Below the pieces are notes generated by a model, which was not told the DNA's origin, made no database searches, and saw nothing but the letters and a program-made list of their open reading frames with translations. Positions 5,787 to 15,565 of a stretch of DNA of 44,389 bases are shown here, piece by piece (the first letter of the stretch is position 1; the number at the start of each line of letters is the position of its first letter). The position numbers and the translations under genes were made by a program. Origin of the DNA: Micromonospora solifontis (GTDB taxonomy: Bacteria; Actinomycetota; Actinomycetes; Mycobacteriales; Micromonosporaceae); assembly GCF_003725545.1 (NCBI RefSeq), contig NZ_RJLN01000044.1, positions 1-44,389 of the forward strand, read 5' to 3'.

Positions 5787-8700
5787 TCACTTCGGTTTCG
5801 TGATCTTGGCGATCAGCCTCCGGTAGTTCCAACCGGACGCCTCGGGGGTCGCCACCCACACCCGACCCTGCCAACGGTAGACGATGGTGACATTCCGATT
5901 CTCCGCCGTCTGGCGCATCGCCCCTCGGCAGTGGGAGCACGGCGAGTACTGCCCTTCAATGACGATGAAGCCACCTTCCGAGATGTAGGGCGACACCACC
6001 GCTCGTCGCTCGGTGTGGGTGGCCAGGGAGTTCAACGGGAAGGGCAGGGCCGCCTCGGCTGGGGTGGCATTTCCACTTCTGAGCGTACGCGTGAAGATCA
6101 GCTTCCCGTTGGCGTCGTAGTAGGACACGACGGCGGTGTGGGGCGGCCGCTTACTGGTCTTGCCGAACGCCCCGTAGCCGATCCCGGCCGCTGCCTGGAT
6201 CAGCATGGTCTGGCTCAGGTCCTGGTACTCGCACCAGTCCGGGTGGTCGGCGCAGATCTCACCCCGGACCCAGTTCTCCACGATCTCGGATCCACCGACT
6301 CCTGGAGCACAACCATCGACGCCGGCGCCGAAGACGAGCCGGTCTCCCCAGCCATGGCCGCCGTCGCACCACTTCTTCACCTCATCGTTGATCGCGGCCT
6401 GGAGTTCCGCCTCCGTGGGCGCGACGACGATGGAGCCGCCGAGGATGATTCCGGCGTTCGGGGTGCTGGGCCCACAGCCCTTCCAGGCCGTCGGGTCCTT
6501 CGAGCAGAGGGCGGTGGGCGGAGGCTTGTACCCACCGCCGCCGCTCCCCTTGCCACCAACCTTCTCCTTGCTGCCGTCCGGCATGGTGATGATCTCGCCG
6601 CCGTCGCTGGTCGGACGGGAGTTCATTGAACAGTCGTCATTGCCGCACTCGATCAGGCCGGATGGATCGGCGTAGGCGACCGGGTTGCCGTGCGCGTAGG
6701 TGTACCCGTGCATCTGCTGCGGATCCGTCAGGTCCATGATCGGGTCCGAGCTGATGAAGCGGCCGGTGCTCTGGTCGTACTCTCGTGCGCCCAAGTGGGT
6801 CAGACCGGTGTTGTCATCGGTGCCGCCGACGAATCCCTGCGTGTTGGGCCACGCCGGAGCCACTCCGCGAACCGCGCCGAAGGGGTTGCGCCGCCGGACG
6901 GAGAATGACTGGTTCGCCTGGTCGACGGAGATGTAGGCGGTGCCCTGGTGATCTCCCGCCAGCCAGGTCAAACCCGCTGCCGTGCGCGACGCGACCACAC
7001 TGCCGTTGTGCTGGTAGTAGCGGGTGGTGGCCGTCGACTGGCTGCTGTTGCGGTAGCGGATTTCCTGGCCGGGCAGGTAGAGCGTCTTGCCCTGAGGATC
7101 GCGACGGATGAGTCGGTTGCCGTCCGCGTCGTAGACGTAGCTGGTCTGGCCCGTTGAATCCGTCGATGTCGCGAGATATGCCTCCTCGTCCCAGGTCAGG
7201 GTCTGGGTGCCGGCTCCGCTCGTCGGCCGGGTGAGCGTGTTGCCCATCTCGTCGTAGGTGTAGCTCCCGACGCGGGCACCGGTGGTCGACGACAGCGTGT
7301 GCGGCTTGGGACTGCCCGGGGTGGGATAGACGTAGTTCGTGACAGCGTCACTGGTCGCCCCGTGCACCGTCTCCTTCGTCCGGTTGCCGGCCTTGTCGTA
7401 CTGCCAGGAGTGCCAGTAAGGCGCCGGGCCGCCGAGCCCGCCGGCGGTTCGGGTCGCCGTGCAGTCGCCGGCACCCGGAGTCCACGCCTCGGTCAGCCGA
7501 CCCAGATGGTCGTAGGTGAAGCACTGGGTGTCGTCCACCGGGTCCGGAGCGACATCCTGAATCTTTGTGATGTTGCCGGCCTGGTTGTAGCTGTAGCGGA
7601 CGTCCCCGAGGACGTACGGCGCCACCGAGTCGCGGTCGGTGCGGATGCCGAGCAGCCGCCCCGTCTCCAACTCCCTGGTGTAGGACTGGAACACCCGCCC
7701 GCCGGAGCCGGTGTACAGCTCCATCTGCTCGATCTGACCCAGGGCGTTGTAGTCCGTGTCGGCGACATACGACAGCGGGATGTTGCCGTACAGCGAGTTG
7801 ACGGTCTTGAGCCCGCCGAAGGCGTCGTACCCGTAGGTCAGCGTCTCCGCCGGCAGGTCGCCGTTGGTCGACGGCAAGCCGTTCGACGCTACGCTGCCGT
7901 CGACGTTGTAGGTGGTCTCGAAGTTGTAGGTCCCCGCCAGTCCGACCTCACTCGCCGGAATGATCACCTGGGCCCCGGTCGGCGCGTAGTTCTCCGTGTA
8001 CCCGATGACCTTCACCTGGTACGGCGCCGACCCCACCATGCGCGTCGTCTGGGTGAGCTGACCCTTGACCAGGGTGTCGTAGACCCACTGGGCACGCAGC
8101 GTTCCACCGACCTGGTTGTCGTAGATGGCGCGTTTGCGGTTGAGCGAGTCGTACAGGTACGCCAGCTTCTTGTTGCGCACGTCGGTGGACGTCGTCACCC
8201 GGTCGTTGTTGTCGTAGGTGAAGGTGGTCTTGCCCCGGTCCGGGTCCTGACTCTCGACCTTCCGACCCAGGCCGTCGTAGACGTAGGTCCACTGGTTGTT
8301 CGACGAGTCGGTGACCTTCGTGAGGTTGCCGCGCCGGTCGATCGTGAACCGGGTGGCGTCGTAGCTGCCGGCGGTGAAGGGGGTTGGGGTGCTTCCGTGA
8401 TACTGGCGCAGCTCGACCGTTTGGTCACGGGCATCGGTGAGGGTCGAACTGGCCGCCGGGCTCCCCTCCGGTGCCGTCACGTCGACGCGGTCTCCGCCGT
8501 AGTAGGTGGAGGTCCGCCACCGCTCGGCGTCGTAGGGCTGGAAGATGGTTGCCGTCACCCGACCGGCGCCGTCGTAGACGGTACGGCTCTGGTTCGGGAC
8601 GAGAGCTCGGTCGATGGCCGTGCTCAGAGTGCCGCCCGCAGTCCCCGTCGCGTGGTAGGTGCCGTAGCTGACCGCCTTGCGTCCCGCGGTGTCGTAGAAG

Positions 8701-11700
8701 GCGTCGGTGAGCAGCCGGCCGCCCGATGGGGAAGGAACCTGCGACTGCCGTTCCCGCAACAGCCCGTCGAAGAGGGCGAAGGACTCCTGGTAGTTGCCGG
8801 CGGCGTTCAACCGGGCCGATGACACCACCGACGGCGCGTCGGCGCGCAACAGGTAGGTGTACTTGAGGTTGGGTGTCTCGGTGGCCTTGTCCCGGTCGGG
8901 GAGCCAGACCGCCGTGAGCCGTCCCAGCGGGTCGTACGCCAGATCCGTGCGCTTGTTGTTGGCGTCCACGGTGGATGCCGTGGCGCCCCAGGCGGGTTCC
9001 AGGTTGGTCACTGCCACGTGCTGCATCGGGTTGGTGACCGTCACGGCGGTGACCGGCCCACCGGTGGCGGGGGTGTAGGCCGTCTTGGTCTCGTAGTTCA
9101 TCCCGTCCCAATGGGACGTGACCCGGCCCTGCGCGTCGTACGCCGCCCGGTTCTGGGTGACGAAGGTCGGTGCCCCGGCGTTCCAGGACGCCATCTTTTC
9201 CACCCGGGTCGGCATGCCCCGGCTCGGGGCGGTGCCGAACGCCTGCGAATCGTAGGAGGTGCGGGTCTCCGTGATGACGTCGTCGTCGCTCAACGTCGTC
9301 CCGGTGTCGGCGCACTTGACCGCGAACACCTTGGCGGAGTGGACGCGGTCCAGGATCCAGGAGCCGATGTTGCGCGGGTTGTACTCACTCTTGGTGCACT
9401 TCTCGTCGCCGGCAACGGCTTCCTCACCCAGATCGTCAACCTGGATCGCCATGCCGTACGAGTCGAAGGTGTTGACCGTCTTGGTGACTCGCTCGCCCCG
9501 GCCCGCGTCGAGGGTCGTGTAGGAGCGGGTGGTCCCGATCCGGTTGAATCGCGCGGTGACGGTGTCGCCGTTGATGGTGCGGGTTGCCGTGGCCGGAGAT
9601 GGCCAGGGGTCATTGGTCTGCCGGGAGACGACCGGGCCGCCGGGGCCGTTGAGCGTCTTCTCCTCGCGGACCGTGCCGGCGTACCAGTCCTCGTCGTTGA
9701 TGCTGTCGATGGTCACGTTGCGGGTGCCGCCCGTCGGCGATGCCTTGTCGCCGTGCATGCCCCGGAAATACCGGGTCTCGCTGTAGGTCTGCTCGCCCGG
9801 GTCACCCACGGTCACGCTGACCCGGCCGTATCCGCGGTAGCTCGACCAGGTTTTGTACTTCGCCTCGATGAGCCCGTCGTCGTCGGCGTAGTGCCACGCC
9901 GCGCCGCCGTAGTAGTCGTACTTGTAGACAACGCGCGGGCTGCCCTGGGGCGGCACCCCGCCCGTGTTGTCGTTCTCGTAGATCGTCTTGACGACGTACT
10001 TCTGGAACCAGTCGGTGACCGGATTCGAGTAGCCCTCCGGCTCCCAGATGACCGGATAGCAGAGCCGCGTGTTGGTGTGGGGGGTCGGCATCGTCTCGCC
10101 GGCCTTGCAGTCCGGATCGGAGTAGTTGACGCTGATCGTGCCGCCGGTCTCGTTACGGATCTTGGTGATCCGCATCCAGTTCATGGCGGCGGCGAAGTCG
10201 ATCGTGTCGACCCGGTTGGCCAGCTGGACCGGCGTGAACTCGACGTCCGGCATGGTCGCGCTGCCGCCCACCAGGCCGACGTGGGAAATCTTGTCGAGCC
10301 AGAGCCCGGCTCGCGTGCCGTCACCTGGATCCGGGAACGAGTGGGTGAAGGTCCACCGTTCGACGTCCCGGTAGCCGGTGCCGGAACGGACCTGCGTCGT
10401 CACGGAGGCCAGCCGCTTCGTGGTCCAGTAGGTGGGGCTGAAGTCGCCCGGGCAGGAGGAGCCGGTGCATGCGGAGTCCCACGGGGTGTCCGGCCAGTGC
10501 GCCTCGTCGTGGGTGTCACAACTGCTCAGGCAACGGTCGGCCTCGGTCAACTCCACCCGGAACGGAGCGGCGCTGCTGAACACCGAATCGGCACCGCTGA
10601 CCTGCCGGGTGCCGTAGTCGATCCGGTCGAGCCAGCCGCCCCGCACGTAACTGGCGGCGTCGTCCGGGTCGAGGTTGCGCCCGTACCTGTTGGTCTCCTT
10701 CGCGTACCAGTACGACGCGGTGTTCCCGTGCAGGTCCACGACGTAGTCCAGATTCCATCGCCAGGCCTGGACACAGTCCGAGCCGGCGAACGACGCCGCA
10801 TGACACGGCTCGCCCGGGTCGTTGCCGAAGACCGGGACCGTCCAGGTCGAGTTGGTCTCGGCCTTGCCGGACACCCAGCCGGGCAGGTGGTTGAGCCCGA
10901 ACCAGTACTGGATGCCGTCGGTGGTGGTGACGACCCAGTACTCGCCGTTGTCATCCCCGTTGCCGGCGCCGGTCCGGCGCTCGATCCGGGCGCCCTCGTC
11001 ATTGCGCAGGTGCCAGCGGCCCTCGGTCGCGTTGTAGAGCAGTTCGCCGGAGGTGCCGTTCAGGGAGAGGGTGGCGTTGTCGGTCTCCCAACACTCATCG
11101 CCCGTCTTGGTGTCGTTGTTCGCCGAGCCGTCCATGTCGCGGGAGCAGGGCTTGTAACGCCGCTCCACGAACCCGCCAGGCCATGCGTCGAAGCCCTCAC
11201 CCATCCACGAGGGCTGGTTGTTGGAGGCGGCGTGGCGGCCGTCGACCGACTGGGAGGAGTAGCTCAGCTGAAATTCCGGCGCCGGGCCGCCGGTGGCGGG
11301 GGGCACCCGCATCGGATAGGACCAGTTGAAGGCGCCAGAGCTGCCCCCGGCCGACCAGGTGGAGGACGGTTGGAGCGAGGTGGCCGAGTAGTCGCCGGCC
11401 GGGCCGGAGGGGGCCGCCTCGACGGCGAGCAGGGTCGGCGCGGCGACGAGCGGCACGCTCGCGGTCACCGACTTCCCGCGGAGATCGTTACGCGATGACA
11501 GCGGCGTGCGGACGCACTCTTTCCTGCCGGGCGTGGTCAGCGCGCACTGCGGCAGCGAGACCAGCCGGAGTCGGCTGGACCAGTCCGCGCCGTACGCGGT
11601 GGCGAACGAGCCGTAGTCGACGGAGACGGCGACCCTGCCGGTACGGGCGGCCAGGCCCGTGCGGCCCACTTTCAGCAGCACACCGTCAACGCCGGCGCGC

Positions 11701-12131
11701 GCGGTTGCCGCCCGGTCGAGCACCTCGACCTGGATCTGGTCAGGCGACCGAACGGCTCCGGCGGACGAACGGGAGATCCGTACCGGCAGCGCGCCGGCCC
11801 GGACCGCACCCGACGCCAGACGGGCGGTTGCCAGATCGACCACCGCCCTACCCGGCGCGGGCCATACCGGTGCGGGCTTGGCGGACGCCTGCGGCGGCAG
11901 CTTCGGGCCACTGGTGGTGGCCGGCTTGACCGCCTTTACCGGAATGCTGGGCACCGGCTTCGCGGCGGGACGCTGGAAGCCGGCGGGTGCCGCCTGCGAC
12001 GGGGCGGGTTGCAGTAGGCCGGCCACCAGTACGGCGACCAGGGCCGCCGCCGTCCCGCGGCGATAGGGGTTTCGCACACCGAGCATTCTCTCCGTTACCG
12101 AGAGCATTCGATCGTGTCGGATCTGTCTCAC
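5787..12131 (-). CDS. Secreted RHS polymorphic toxin with C-terminal deaminase domain
   Basis: A 2,114-residue protein. The GTG start has AGGAG 6 nt upstream. Residues ~25-48 form a signal peptide (GTAAALVAVLVAGLL...SQA). An RHS N-terminal region follows, then a long series of YD repeats (for example YDGLGRKVESQDPDRGKTTF). The RHS core ends near residue 1820 in FGAVRG...YDQSTGRFISSDPI...YADPSG, where the variable tip begins. The last ~120 residues contain HTERRAV (near 2038) and PCSHC (near 2065), the zinc and catalytic motifs of a cytidine-deaminase fold. The preceding YYDANGKLIFTRTLRSG and FPLNSLATHTE resemble Pput_2613-like deaminase toxins. Predicted role: contact-dependent toxin that deaminates nucleic acid in competitors. 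The immunity gene should be the ORF just downstream. Confidence 0.9.
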   Translation of the reverse strand: MRQIRHDRMLSVTERMLGVRNPYRRGTAAALVAVLVAGLLQPAPSQAAPAGFQRPAAKPVPSIPVKAVKPATTSGPKLPPQASAKPAPVWPAPGRAVVDLATARLASGAVRAGALPVRISRSSAGAVRSPDQIQVEVLDRAATARAGVDGVLLKVGRTGLAARTGRVAVSVDYGSFATAYGADWSSRLRLVSLPQCALTTPGRKECVRTPLSSRNDLRGKSVTASVPLVAAPTLLAVEAAPSGPAGDYSATSLQPSSTWSAGGSSGAFNWSYPMRVPPATGGPAPEFQLSYSSQSVDGRHAASNNQPSWMGEGFDAWPGGFVERRYKPCSRDMDGSANNDTKTGDECWETDNATLSLNGTSGELLYNATEGRWHLRNDEGARIERRTGAGNGDDNGEYWVVTTTDGIQYWFGLNHLPGWVSGKAETNSTWTVPVFGNDPGEPCHAASFAGSDCVQAWRWNLDYVVDLHGNTASYWYAKETNRYGRNLDPDDAASYVRGGWLDRIDYGTRQVSGADSVFSSAAPFRVELTEADRCLSSCDTHDEAHWPDTPWDSACTGSSCPGDFSPTYWTTKRLASVTTQVRSGTGYRDVERWTFTHSFPDPGDGTRAGLWLDKISHVGLVGGSATMPDVEFTPVQLANRVDTIDFAAAMNWMRITKIRNETGGTISVNYSDPDCKAGETMPTPHTNTRLCYPVIWEPEGYSNPVTDWFQKYVVKTIYENDNTGGVPPQGSPRVVYKYDYYGGAAWHYADDDGLIEAKYKTWSSYRGYGRVSVTVGDPGEQTYSETRYFRGMHGDKASPTGGTRNVTIDSINDEDWYAGTVREEKTLNGPGGPVVSRQTNDPWPSPATATRTINGDTVTARFNRIGTTRSYTTLDAGRGERVTKTVNTFDSYGMAIQVDDLGEEAVAGDEKCTKSEYNPRNIGSWILDRVHSAKVFAVKCADTGTTLSDDDVITETRTSYDSQAFGTAPSRGMPTRVEKMASWNAGAPTFVTQNRAAYDAQGRVTSHWDGMNYETKTAYTPATGGPVTAVTVTNPMQHVAVTNLEPAWGATASTVDANNKRTDLAYDPLGRLTAVWLPDRDKATETPNLKYTYLLRADAPSVVSSARLNAAGNYQESFALFDGLLRERQSQVPSPSGGRLLTDAFYDTAGRKAVSYGTYHATGTAGGTLSTAIDRALVPNQSRTVYDGAGRVTATIFQPYDAERWRTSTYYGGDRVDVTAPEGSPAASSTLTDARDQTVELRQYHGSTPTPFTAGSYDATRFTIDRRGNLTKVTDSSNNQWTYVYDGLGRKVESQDPDRGKTTFTYDNNDRVTTSTDVRNKKLAYLYDSLNRKRAIYDNQVGGTLRAQWVYDTLVKGQLTQTTRMVGSAPYQVKVIGYTENYAPTGAQVIIPASEVGLAGTYNFETTYNVDGSVASNGLPSTNGDLPAETLTYGYDAFGGLKTVNSLYGNIPLSYVADTDYNALGQIEQMELYTGSGGRVFQSYTRELETGRLLGIRTDRDSVAPYVLGDVRYSYNQAGNITKIQDVAPDPVDDTQCFTYDHLGRLTEAWTPGAGDCTATRTAGGLGGPAPYWHSWQYDKAGNRTKETVHGATSDAVTNYVYPTPGSPKPHTLSSTTGARVGSYTYDEMGNTLTRPTSGAGTQTLTWDEEAYLATSTDSTGQTSYVYDADGNRLIRRDPQGKTLYLPGQEIRYRNSSQSTATTRYYQHNGSVVASRTAAGLTWLAGDHQGTAYISVDQANQSFSVRRRNPFGAVRGVAPAWPNTQGFVGGTDDNTGLTHLGAREYDQSTGRFISSDPIMDLTDPQQMHGYTYAHGNPVAYADPSGLIECGNDDCSMNSRPTSDGGEIITMPDGSKEKVGGKGSGGGGYKPPPTALCSKDPTAWKGCGPSTPNAGIILGGSIVVAPTEAELQAAINDEVKKWCDGGHGWGDRLVFGAGVDGCAPGVGGSEIVENWVRGEICADHPDWCEYQDLSQTMLIQAAAGIGYGAFGKTSKRPPHTAVVSYYDANGKLIFTRTLRSGNATPAEAALPFPLNSLATHTERRAVVSPYISEGGFIVIEGQYSPCSHCRGAMRQTAENRNVTIVYRWQGRVWVATPEASGWNYRRLIAKITKPK

Positions 12132-12173
12132 CTGCGACTCCTGGAGTCCTTCAATGCTGGATGAGGCGAAGAG

Positions 12174-12218
12174 GTGACGGTGGAAGCCGCAGCAACGCCA
12201 CGGCTCCCACCATCGTCA
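12174..12218. terminator. Terminator after the large secreted repeat gene
   Basis: An interrupted inverted repeat: TGAC, GGTGG, AGCCG pairing with CGGCT, CCACC, GTCA, with single mismatches between the blocks. It lies 9 nt after the stop of the gene at 12227-18787 and before the RHS gene start. Confidence 0.6.
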
Positions 12219-12226
12219 AGCAGCCG

Positions 12227-15200
12227 TCACGGGGTGGGCGGGTTGAACCGCAGCCCCAGGCCCGGCCGGAGCACCGGCTGGCGGTACGTGTACTGGATCG
12301 CGGAGGTGCCGTCGGCGTTCTCGACGCCGATGGTGGCGCCGCCGCCTCGCTCCAGGAACGTGCCGTCGTTGTCGGTGTAGGCGTAGCTCCAGCCGCCGGC
12401 CTCGTCGAGGATCACCTGGAAGGTCACCCGGGTCAGCGGGTCCTCGTACGAGTGCACGTTGCGCCACTCGATGACGAACTGCCGGTTGGGTGCGGTCCCG
12501 CGGACCGCGGTACGGACACTGGCGTTGCTGTCCACCACCCAGTCGTGCCAGAACGGGTAGAGGGCGGCGTTCGGCTCCTCGGGACTGTCGGGCGACGGGA
12601 TCGGCCACGCGTCCGGCGAGGGTTCACCGGGGTCGACGAAGCTGAGCACGCCGTTGACGTCCACGTAGCCGGTGCTGTAGGTCTGCCCGTACAGGGTGAC
12701 CGGGAAGGGCAGCGCCACCGAGGTGTAGGCGTCGTCGCCGGACAGCGACAACACGGTGGCGTCCGCCGGGGTGTACGGCACCGCCTGCTCGGCCAGCGTG
12801 TAACCGCCACCGGCCGCCGTGGCACCGAGGGCGTAGTCCGCCGCCGCCTGGGTGTTCGTCCCCACCGTGACCTGCCGTACGTCGGAGCCCTTGCAGGTGC
12901 CGCTGGTCACGGTGGTGATCGCCGCCCAGGTGCCGGCCGGCACGGCGTCGACCCGGTAGGTGCCGTCCGCGGCCGTCGTCGCCGTCCTGTCGGCGACCGT
13001 CACGGTCGCCCCCGCCACCGCGGCGCCCTGGCAGGTGACCGTGCCGGCCACGCTGCCCTGCCCGGGCGGGTTGGGCTTGAAGGTCACACCCTGCCCGCTG
13101 GCCAGCCACTTCTCCCGGAAGAGGTACTGGAAGGCGATCGAGCCGTCGGCGTTCTCGATGCCCACGGTGCCCTCGCCGCCGCGCTCGATCGGCTTGGTCG
13201 GGTCGATGCCGGTGTAGGCGAGGGTAATGTCGCCGCCCTCGTTGAAGATCACCTCGAAGGTGGCCCGGGTGCTGGTGTCGCCGTAGATGTGGACGTTGCG
13301 CCACTCGACGACCCACTGCCGGTTCGGTGCCGTACCGCTGATCTTCGTGGCGATCAGCGCCTGCGAGTCGACCACCCAGTCGTCCCACAGGGCGTAGACC
13401 GCCGCGTTCGGGGAGCCCTCCGCCGCTGGCGACGGGAGGGCGCCCGGCCAGGACCCGATCCAGCCGAAGTACGCCGGGTCCTTGAAGCTGATCAGGCCGT
13501 TGGCGCTGATCCAGGCCGAGGTGTACTGCTCGCCGTACAGCTTGACCGGGAAGGGCGGGTTCTTCTGCCACACCGTCTCGTCGCCGCTCCAGCCCTCGGT
13601 GACGTCACCGGGGATGAAGGTCTGCGCGCCGGTGGTGCACTTGTAGCCGAACTCGTCGCCGTCGACCATCACGGACAGGTCCACGCTCTTGGTCCCGCCC
13701 GCGTAGTTGACGGTCTCCTTGGCGGACTGGCCGACGCACCGGTTGTCCCCGGTCGCCGCGGCCACCTGGTACTCGCCCACCGGCACGCCGGTGAACTGGT
13801 AGCTGCCGTCCGCGCCGGTGGTGGTGCTCCGGTTGCCGGGGTTCAGGGTGACCGTCGCCCCGGCGTACGGCTCGCCGGTGACCGCGGTGGTGAGCACACC
13901 CTTGACGGTGCCCGCCGGGGCCGGCGTGTACGTGATGGAGCTGTTGCCGGTGAGCACCGCCTCCTGGAAGGAGTAGAGCGCCGCCACCGTGCCGGAGCCG
14001 TTCTCCAAGCCGACGGTCGCGCCGGCGCCCTGCTGGGTCGGGGTCGACATCGCGCCGTAGTGGTACGCGATCCGGCCGTCCTCGTGGAAGATCACCTCGA
14101 AGGTGAGCCGCTCGGCGCTGGTCGGGCGGAACCCGACGTTGCGCCACTCCACCACGAAGTAGCGGTTCGGCGCGGTGCCGAACGTCTGGGTCCGGACACT
14201 GGCCGACGAGTCCACCTGGAAGTCGTCCCAGAACGGGGCCACCACGGCGTTGGGCGGCTCCGCGGTCGGCATCGTCGGGTTGGCCCAGGCGTCGACCGCG
14301 CCGGAGACGCTGCCGAAGCTGACCAGGCCGTTCGTGTGCACGAAGCCGGACGTGTACGACTGGCCGTGGAACTGCACCGGGAACGGCAGGGTCACCGTGG
14401 TGGCCGCGTCGTCGCCGGTCAGGGCGAGCACGTTCGCGGCCGCCACGAACCCGGACGGGCCGGTGGTGCAGGCGTAGCCGAGGCCGCCGTAGTCCGGGCC
14501 GAGCTTCAGGTCCCGCACGGTGTCCGCGGCGAGTTCCACCTGGCTGCGCGCGACCACGCCGCACCGGCCGGCGAGCTTCGCCGAGACGTCGTAGCTGTCG
14601 GCCACCAGACCGGTGAAGCTGTACGCACCGGTGCCGCTCGTGGTGGCGGTCAGGCCACCCGGGTCGAGCGAGACCGTGGCGCCGCTGACCGGGTTGCCGG
14701 CCGCGTCCGTCAGCGTGCCGGAGAGGTTGTGCGTCTCCAGCCCACCGGCGACGTCCGGGCGGACGAAGGTGATGGCCTTGCCGCTGGCCAGCACCGGCTC
14801 GTCCACGGAGTAGGACAGGCCGTCCTCACCCGCGGCCGCCTCGATGCCGACGATCGCGTTGTCGCCCTTCTCGGCGGCGTTGTCGAGCTGGTCGTAGTTG
14901 GTGGTCACGGTGCCGTCCGGCGCGAGGATCGCCTCGAAGGTCAGGCGCTGGGTCGCGTCGGCCTTCCGGTAGACGTTGCGCCACTCGACGATGAACCGCT
15001 GGCCGGAGCCGGTGCCGGTGGTGCCGGTGCGGACGCTCGCCGACCCGTCGACCACCAGGTCGTCCCAGAACGGGGCGACGACGGCGTTCGGGTCCGCCGG
15101 CGCGGGCAGCTGACCACCGCCGGTGTACGGGTGCGAGCCGGCCGGGTCGGTGAACGACAGCAGACCGTTGGTGTCGACCCAGGCGCTGCGGTACGCCCCG

Positions 15201-15565
15201 CCGTAGAACGGGAAGGCGAACGGCAGTTGCACGGTGGTGACGGCGTCGTCACCGGTGAGCGCCAGCGCCGTGCTGGCCGCGGTGAAGGCCGCGGTCTGCT
15301 CGGCGCAGGTGGTGCCCAGGTCGTCCCCGACCGCGATCAGGAAGATGTCGAACACGAAGCCCTGGCCGTCGATCTCCACCTGCTGGCTGAGCACCAGGCC
15401 GCACCGGCCGCCGTAGGTGACGGTGACGGTGTACGTGCCGGGCGGGAAGTTCGCCAGCGAGTAGCTGCCGTCGGCGGCGGAGGTGGCCTGGTAGCCGCCG
15501 GGTTGGAGCTGGACGAGCGCGCCGGCCTGCGGCATGAAGTTCGGGTCCCAGACCGTGCCGGACAT
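12227..15565 (-). repeat. Four tandem CarboxypepD-reg/nidogen-like coding modules
   Basis: Modules begin near 15,560, 14,730, 13,905 and 13,045 (minus strand), spaced about 820-860 nt. Each encodes a G.V....AGATV.L......T..DG.Y...G...G.Y sandwich, a Cys-containing linker, and the nidogen-like signature GDD...LPFPV..YG..Y...(W/F)V..NGL.SF......P..P(N/D)A...PFWDD..VDS.A...........VEWRNV. Copies have diverged, so the duplication is not recent. Confidence 0.85.
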
